From assembly GCA_021769545.1 (NCBI GenBank), contig JAETSS010000044.1:1-8720 (forward strand): a stretch of 8,720 bases of DNA, in the 5' to 3' direction. The position numbers and the translations under genes were made by a program. This document shows, piece by piece, positions 5,542 through 8,720 of the stretch. The stretch's first letter is position 1, and each line of letters begins with the position of its first letter. The stretch is from Eubacterium sp. GTDB taxonomy: Bacteria; Bacillota_A; Clostridia; Peptostreptococcales; Anaerovoracaceae. Below the pieces are notes generated by a model, which was not told the origin of the DNA, did not search any database, and saw only the letters and a list, made by a program, of their open reading frames with translations.

Positions 5542-6975
5542 TTATTTCCAGAAATCAGTATCTTCCTTGATGCCGATATCCTTCGCGATGAAGTGAGGAT
5601 CTTTACCCTCCTTGCGCTGCTTCACATAGTCGTTGAGACATCTTATTGCAGTTCCGCCCAGTATCAGGATAGTCGGAACGTTTACAACTACGATGAGTCC
5701 CTGGAGCATGTCTGCAGTATCCCATACGAATCCGGCACTTGCGATGGCACCTACATATACCAGTACCGTTGCCAGGATTCTGAATACCAGCAGCTCGCCT
5801 CTGCTTGGAGCTCTTTTGATGATGAACTCAAGACAGCCTTCGCAGTATGAATAGTTACCGATCAGCGTAGTGAAGGCGAACAGCGACATTGCCACAGCAA
5901 GAAAGATCGGTCCGAAGCTTCCCAGAGCAGCGTCCATGGAAGTCTGTACGTATCCTGCCGCATCTGCTGCGCCTGTTGCATCTACGAACTTTGCCGGATC
6001 GGTCATTGTGCTGAGACACATGAATGCCGTAGCCGAACAGATAAGCAGTGTATCGATGAATACGGAAAGCATCTGAACGAGACCCTGCTTTGCCGGATGG
6101 GAAACGTCTGCCTTTGCTGCTGCGTTAGGAGCGGAACCCATACCTGCTTCATTGGAATACAGACCTCTCTTGATACCCCACATGATACAGGATCCTGCGA
6201 AGCCTCCGAAGATTGCTTCGAAATCAAATGCGCTCTTGAATATTCCGACGATCATTGCCGGGATATTTGTAACGTTCAGTATCAGTATGAGGATCGAAAC
6301 CGCTACATAGATAACACCCATAACAGGCACCATAACGCCTGTAACCTTTATCAGTCTCTTTGCTCCGCCGATAACGATGATGCCGAACAGTACAGCCAGT
6401 ATCAGGCCGATGAGTTTAGGCGTCACGCCTGCGTCATAGAAATCGAATGTCGCAAATGTCGACTGCAGATTGTATGCTGCCAGCATGTTATATCCCACCG
6501 CATATATCAGTATGATAAGGATGGAGAAGATAACTCCCAGCCATCTCTGCTTGAGTGCGGTCTGCATATAGAATGCAGGACCTCCGTAGCTGGAGCCGTC
6601 CTTGTCTCTCTTCTTATATATCTGTGCCAGTGTGGACTCAATAAATGCCGTAGCTCCTCCGATGAATGCAGTCACCCACATCCAGAAGATAGCGCCGGCG
6701 CCTCCGAGACAGATAGCAGTAGCAACACCGATGATATTACCGGTACCTACTCTCGACGCCGTTGAGACCATCAGTGCACCAAAGGATGAAATGCCGTTTT
6801 CTTCCTTTGGCTTCTCCATGATGACTCTAAAGGATTCGCCGAACAATCGCACCTGCATGAATTTACATCTGAATGTAAAATACAAGCCGCCGATGATCAG
6901 TAAAAGTGGTACGAACCATGGCTGATACAGCACGTTGCTGACTGCCAGGATCCCCTGATGAATTACGTCTAACAT
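5542..6975 (-). CDS. sodium:alanine/glycine symporter, AGCS family
   Basis: An inner-membrane symporter that takes up alanine, glycine or a related neutral amino acid with Na+ or H+. At 477 aa with about eleven hydrophobic segments it matches the family length. Family motifs are STASRVGTGNIIGVATAI (residues 71-88), IFWMWVTAFIGGATAFIES (96-114), YGGPAFYM (130-137) and MWGIKRGLYSNEAGMGSAPN (265-284), the last being the most diagnostic. The C-terminus is short, charged and cytoplasmic. The start at 6975 is set by AGGAGG (6983-6988) 7 nt upstream. It has its own promoter (7057-7085) and ends at the long-armed terminator. Substrate preference among alanine, glycine and glutamine is not readable from the sequence. 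No amino-acid catabolic gene lies beside it. Confidence 0.93.
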   Translation of the reverse strand: MLDVIHQGILAVSNVLYQPWFVPLLLIIGGLYFTFRCKFMQVRLFGESFRVIMEKPKEENGISSFGALMVSTASRVGTGNIIGVATAICLGGAGAIFWMWVTAFIGGATAFIESTLAQIYKKRDKDGSSYGGPAFYMQTALKQRWLGVIFSILIILIYAVGYNMLAAYNLQSTFATFDFYDAGVTPKLIGLILAVLFGIIVIGGAKRLIKVTGVMVPVMGVIYVAVSILILILNVTNIPAMIVGIFKSAFDFEAIFGGFAGSCIMWGIKRGLYSNEAGMGSAPNAAAKADVSHPAKQGLVQMLSVFIDTLLICSATAFMCLSTMTDPAKFVDATGAADAAGYVQTSMDAALGSFGPIFLAVAMSLFAFTTLIGNYSYCEGCLEFIIKRAPSRGELLVFRILATVLVYVGAIASAGFVWDTADMLQGLIVVVNVPTILILGGTAIRCLNDYVKQRKEGKDPHFIAKDIGIKEDTDFWK

Positions 6976-7056
6976 AAATTTTCCTCCTAAACAATAGTGT
7001 GATCATTGCCAATTATAAATCGACGCCTTCTTAATCGAAGTTATAGTTGCTACTCG

Positions 7057-7085
7057 ATTATAGCAAAATTTGCCTATTTGCACAA
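7057..7085 (-). promoter_or_regulatory. promoter of the amino acid symporter gene
   Basis: On the minus strand TTGTGC (7085-7080) is followed after exactly 17 bp by a perfect TATAAT (7062-7057), preceded by TGC, an extended -10. Transcription would begin near 7050, leaving a leader of about 75 nt. A 7-bp inverted repeat, TAATCGA (7032-7038) and TCGATTA (7054-7060), overlaps the -10 box and the start site and could be an operator. Confidence 0.7.
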
Positions 7086-7113
7086 TTACATTTTAACAAT
7101 TCCCCCTATAAAC

Positions 7114-7530
7114 CTATGCGCCGTGATGAAAAGCGCTGTATATAAGGTGCAGATTTTCATAGACCATCAGTATCGTCAGACATATGAGAAACCATATAAA
7201 GGAAAACATCGGGCAGATCTGCCCTATCAAATTGCCCGGCTGGGCCGAATAATCCCATACGTGCCATCCGAACCATACGTTGACCACCAGCCCTACAAAA
7301 AATTCAAAGACCGTGAATATACATGCCCCCACCGCCGCCTTTATCATGGTCGCCGTCTGCCGGTTGGCCTTTGCATAATAATAAAAGGCCAGCAGACATG
7401 CACCGCCCGTCAGGGCCATGGACCAGTGGGTGTATCCTCTGAAAATGTATTCGATTATCGAGTAGCCTGTCGCTCCTATCAAAAAAACCATAACGCTCAT
7501 ATTAATAGTATCTATAAATTTCGCCGTCAT
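7114..7530 (-). CDS. PF06541-like integral membrane protein (putative ABC-transporter type IV family)
   Basis: A small integral membrane protein of about four helices (residues 11-29, 37-53, 62-85 and 105-125 from the chosen start). GYSIIEYIFRGYTHWSM (22-38), GGACLLAF (42-49) and GWHVWDYSAQPGNLIGQICP (88-107) match what I know of the PF06541 family, which is named as a putative ABC-transporter component; true function is unknown, and no ATPase gene is nearby. The reading frame stays open upstream to a TTG at 7593 and an ATG at 7566, but both fall inside the terminator of the preceding gene. The ATG at 7530 (138 aa) is therefore preferred. No Shine-Dalgarno sequence precedes it, but TATAAC lies 6 nt upstream, so a leaderless transcript is possible. 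Another ATG at 7500 would still keep all helices. Confidence 0.75.
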   Translation of the reverse strand: MTAKFIDTINMSVMVFLIGATGYSIIEYIFRGYTHWSMALTGGACLLAFYYYAKANRQTATMIKAAVGACIFTVFEFFVGLVVNVWFGWHVWDYSAQPGNLIGQICPMFSFIWFLICLTILMVYENLHLIYSAFHHGA

Positions 7531-7536
7531 AGTCGT

Positions 7537-7542
7537 GTTATA
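7537..7542 (-). promoter_or_regulatory. possible -10 box for a leaderless transcript
   Basis: TATAAC on the minus strand (7542-7537) lies 6 nt before the ATG at 7530, which would place the transcription start on or next to the A of the start codon. The -35 region is poor. Weak support, mainly from position. Confidence 0.3.
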
Positions 7543-7548
7543 TTTTTG

Positions 7549-7612
7549 AAAAAAATCGGAGAGCATGCAAAGCCTGCAGCTTCTTTCCTGCAAAGGCTTC
7601 GGATGCTCTCCG
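7549..7612 (-). terminator. strong intrinsic terminator after the acidic-tail membrane protein
   Basis: On the minus strand CGGAGAGCAT (7612-7603) pairs perfectly with ATGCTCTCCG (7566-7557). After a 3x3 internal loop, AAGCCT (7599-7594 read as minus) pairs with AGGCTT (7575-7570), and a further four G-C-rich pairs close an 8-nt loop beyond a two-base bulge. The stem is followed by ATTTTTTTC (7556-7548). The hairpin begins 12 nt after the stop of the 8128-7625 gene. Confidence 0.85.
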
Positions 7613-7624
7613 CTTATCTGTTGT

Positions 7625-8128
7625 TTATTTTTTATCTTCGTCTTCTATGACCTCGGTCTCCTCGATGGCATCCTCGGATTCCGGGATGTCGCCGACTTCG
7701 GCCTGCGCCGTATCTTCGGCATCTCCCGTTTCACAGGAGCACTTATCGTCATCGTCATTTCCGGCATCATCGGCTACATCGTGCTTCCCAGTTGCTGAGA
7801 TTTTGCTGTCCTGCATCGATTCTGCGATTCCTCCGTCTGCCTCCGGTGATTCTTCCCTGTCTCGCTGCAGCAGTCTTATGATCTTACCTGCGCAGAAAAC
7901 CAACACACCGTAAATGAAATAGCTTATAGAGCCCGTAATGACGTACTGCACTGAATCCATCATCATATCGGATACCGATATCCCGTATGTGGCCGTATAG
8001 TTCTTGATGTAGATTATATTTACTATGATCATGTACACCCATACGAGCATAAGTATGGCAGCAATAACATACAGCGCCTTTACCAGCCCTGATGCCCTGC
8101 CCTTAGCGGACTTTTTCTGTTTTTCCAT
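7625..8128 (-). CDS. two-helix membrane protein with acidic C-terminal tail, unknown function
   Basis: I do not recognise this protein of 167 aa. A short basic N-terminus (MEKQKKSAKGRASG) precedes a first helix at about residues 17-41, a short external or cytoplasmic loop, and a second helix at about 62-86. The rest (90-167) is a low-complexity tail in which 30 of 78 residues are Asp or Glu, including a DDDD run at 125-128 and a CSC pair at 130-132. By the positive-inside rule both ends are probably cytoplasmic. The ATG at 8128 is chosen because GAGGT (8141-8137) lies 8 nt upstream; a GTG five codons earlier has no ribosome binding site. It ends 12 nt before a strong terminator. No clear promoter is seen in the 89 nt upstream, so it may be cotranscribed with the HD-domain gene. 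Confidence 0.7.
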   Translation of the reverse strand: MEKQKKSAKGRASGLVKALYVIAAILMLVWVYMIIVNIIYIKNYTATYGISVSDMMMDSVQYVITGSISYFIYGVLVFCAGKIIRLLQRDREESPEADGGIAESMQDSKISATGKHDVADDAGNDDDDKCSCETGDAEDTAQAEVGDIPESEDAIEETEVIEDEDKK

Positions 8129-8217
8129 TATCAAATACCTCACATATATTAATTATTACACTTAATTATCATTTATATGTGTGTATTTTCTGTGTCGGGA
8201 ATATTGCCGTTATGTGG

Positions 8218-8709
8218 TTATTGGGAGAATTTCAGCCCCGCGACCTTATGACCCAGCAGAGCCTCCAGTCTGTCCTGCTGCTCTTTTCGCGCTACGTCGT
8301 AGCCGTACTGGTAAAAGTCCAGCACGTCGGCATCCTTGACGATCTCCTCCAGCGGCGAGCCCACCTCCGCCTTCTTGCTGTGATTTTTAACGGCAACCGC
8401 GATCTGTGCGATTTCCTCGTCCGAAAAAAGCCCTGTCTTTTTCAGAAACTCCTGAACAGGCTCGTAGCCTGCCTCCGCATGACCTGCCTGCTTTCCGGTT
8501 ATTATCCTGCCGTAATCGTGACAGGCGCAGGCCGCCGCAGCAAGTATAGGATCTACGCCGCGTTCCTCCGCCATCATGTATCCTATTTTGGCGCAGCTGG
8601 TTATATGCACTCTTTCCCAGTCGATAAAGTGATCCCTTTCGGGTATCAGCTTCTCGTATTTATCGATTTCCTTAAGCAATGCGCTCTGCAGTCTCAATAT
8701 CTTTTTCAT
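8218..8709 (-). CDS. HD-domain protein, predicted metal-dependent phosphohydrolase
   Basis: A small single-domain HD protein (163 aa). The metal-binding quartet of the superfamily is visible: His35 in WERVHITSCAK, His64-Asp65 in CACHDYGRI, and Asp128 in VKDADVLDFYQYGYD, with additional His77 (GHAEAG) and His110 (KNHSKK). Such proteins hydrolyse phosphomonoesters or phosphodiesters, often of nucleotides, but the substrate here is unknown. The start at 8709 has GAGGA (8720-8716) 6 nt upstream, at the very edge of the window, so it is likely preceded closely by another gene beyond 8720. No terminator is seen after its stop, and the acidic-tail membrane protein gene follows after 89 nt. Confidence 0.88.
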   Translation of the reverse strand: MKKILRLQSALLKEIDKYEKLIPERDHFIDWERVHITSCAKIGYMMAEERGVDPILAAAACACHDYGRIITGKQAGHAEAGYEPVQEFLKKTGLFSDEEIAQIAVAVKNHSKKAEVGSPLEEIVKDADVLDFYQYGYDVARKEQQDRLEALLGHKVAGLKFSQ

Positions 8710-8720
8710 TTTTAGTCCTC

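Noticed and set aside
6097..6765. Long plus-strand open frame (222 codons) inside the symporter gene
   Set aside because: It is antisense to a well-conserved AGCS transporter, very rich in Cys, Ser, Asp and Tyr, has no ribosome binding site, and is best explained as a shadow frame.
7531..7593. N-terminal extension of the PF06541-like protein (TTG at 7593 or ATG at 7566)
   Set aside because: Both starts lie inside a strong intrinsic terminator hairpin, lack a ribosome binding site at normal spacing, and precede the first conserved helix by more than 30 residues.
8179..8715. Plus-strand open frame of 178 codons opposite the HD-domain gene
   Set aside because: The minus strand encodes a clear HD domain with all metal ligands and a good ribosome binding site. 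The plus frame has no start signal and no recognisable motif.

Overview
The window looks like a chromosomal segment of an anaerobic Bacillota, most likely Clostridia. I infer this from strong AGGAGG-type ribosome binding sites, sigma-A promoters with TATAAT/TTGACA-like boxes, U-tract terminators, and the gene set (stand-alone single-domain MazG, LarE, an AGCS symporter, a PF06541-type membrane protein). No lineage marker such as an rRNA gene is present, so genus-level placement is not possible. There is no CRISPR array, tRNA, rRNA, phage or transposase gene.

Layout. Positions 1-287 are AT-rich and hold two inverted repeats, one with a possible pseudoknot, followed by a good promoter. This promoter leads a plus-strand operon: an EamA/DMT transporter (288-1247), larE (1286-2113) and mazG (2133-2534). 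The rest is on the minus strand. Reading leftwards: an HD-domain hydrolase-like protein (8709-8218), a two-helix membrane protein with a strongly acidic tail (8128-7625) that ends in a strong terminator, a PF06541-like four-helix membrane protein (7530-7114), a sodium:amino acid symporter (6975-5542) with its own promoter and a 96-bp long-armed terminator/inverted repeat, a small acidic protein of unknown function (5295-5047) with its own promoter and terminator, then a phosphohexomutase (4911-3367) and NAD(P)H-hydrate epimerase nnrE (3362-2535), which form a two-gene operon.

The two transcription blocks converge at 2534/2535. The stop codons of mazG and nnrE abut inside one TGATCA palindrome, so there is no room for a terminator between them. 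Both genes at this junction are metabolite-housekeeping enzymes: MazG removes aberrant NTPs and NnrE repairs damaged NAD(P)H hydrates.

Most of the window is ordinary housekeeping and transport. The points most worth a second look are the three-cysteine LarE without visible larABC partners and with an insertion before its conserved cysteine, the 96-bp inverted-repeat element that doubles as a terminator, the possible leaderless start of the PF06541 protein just behind a terminator, and the structured element upstream of the DMT transporter. I do not see convincing evidence of a new multi-gene system.
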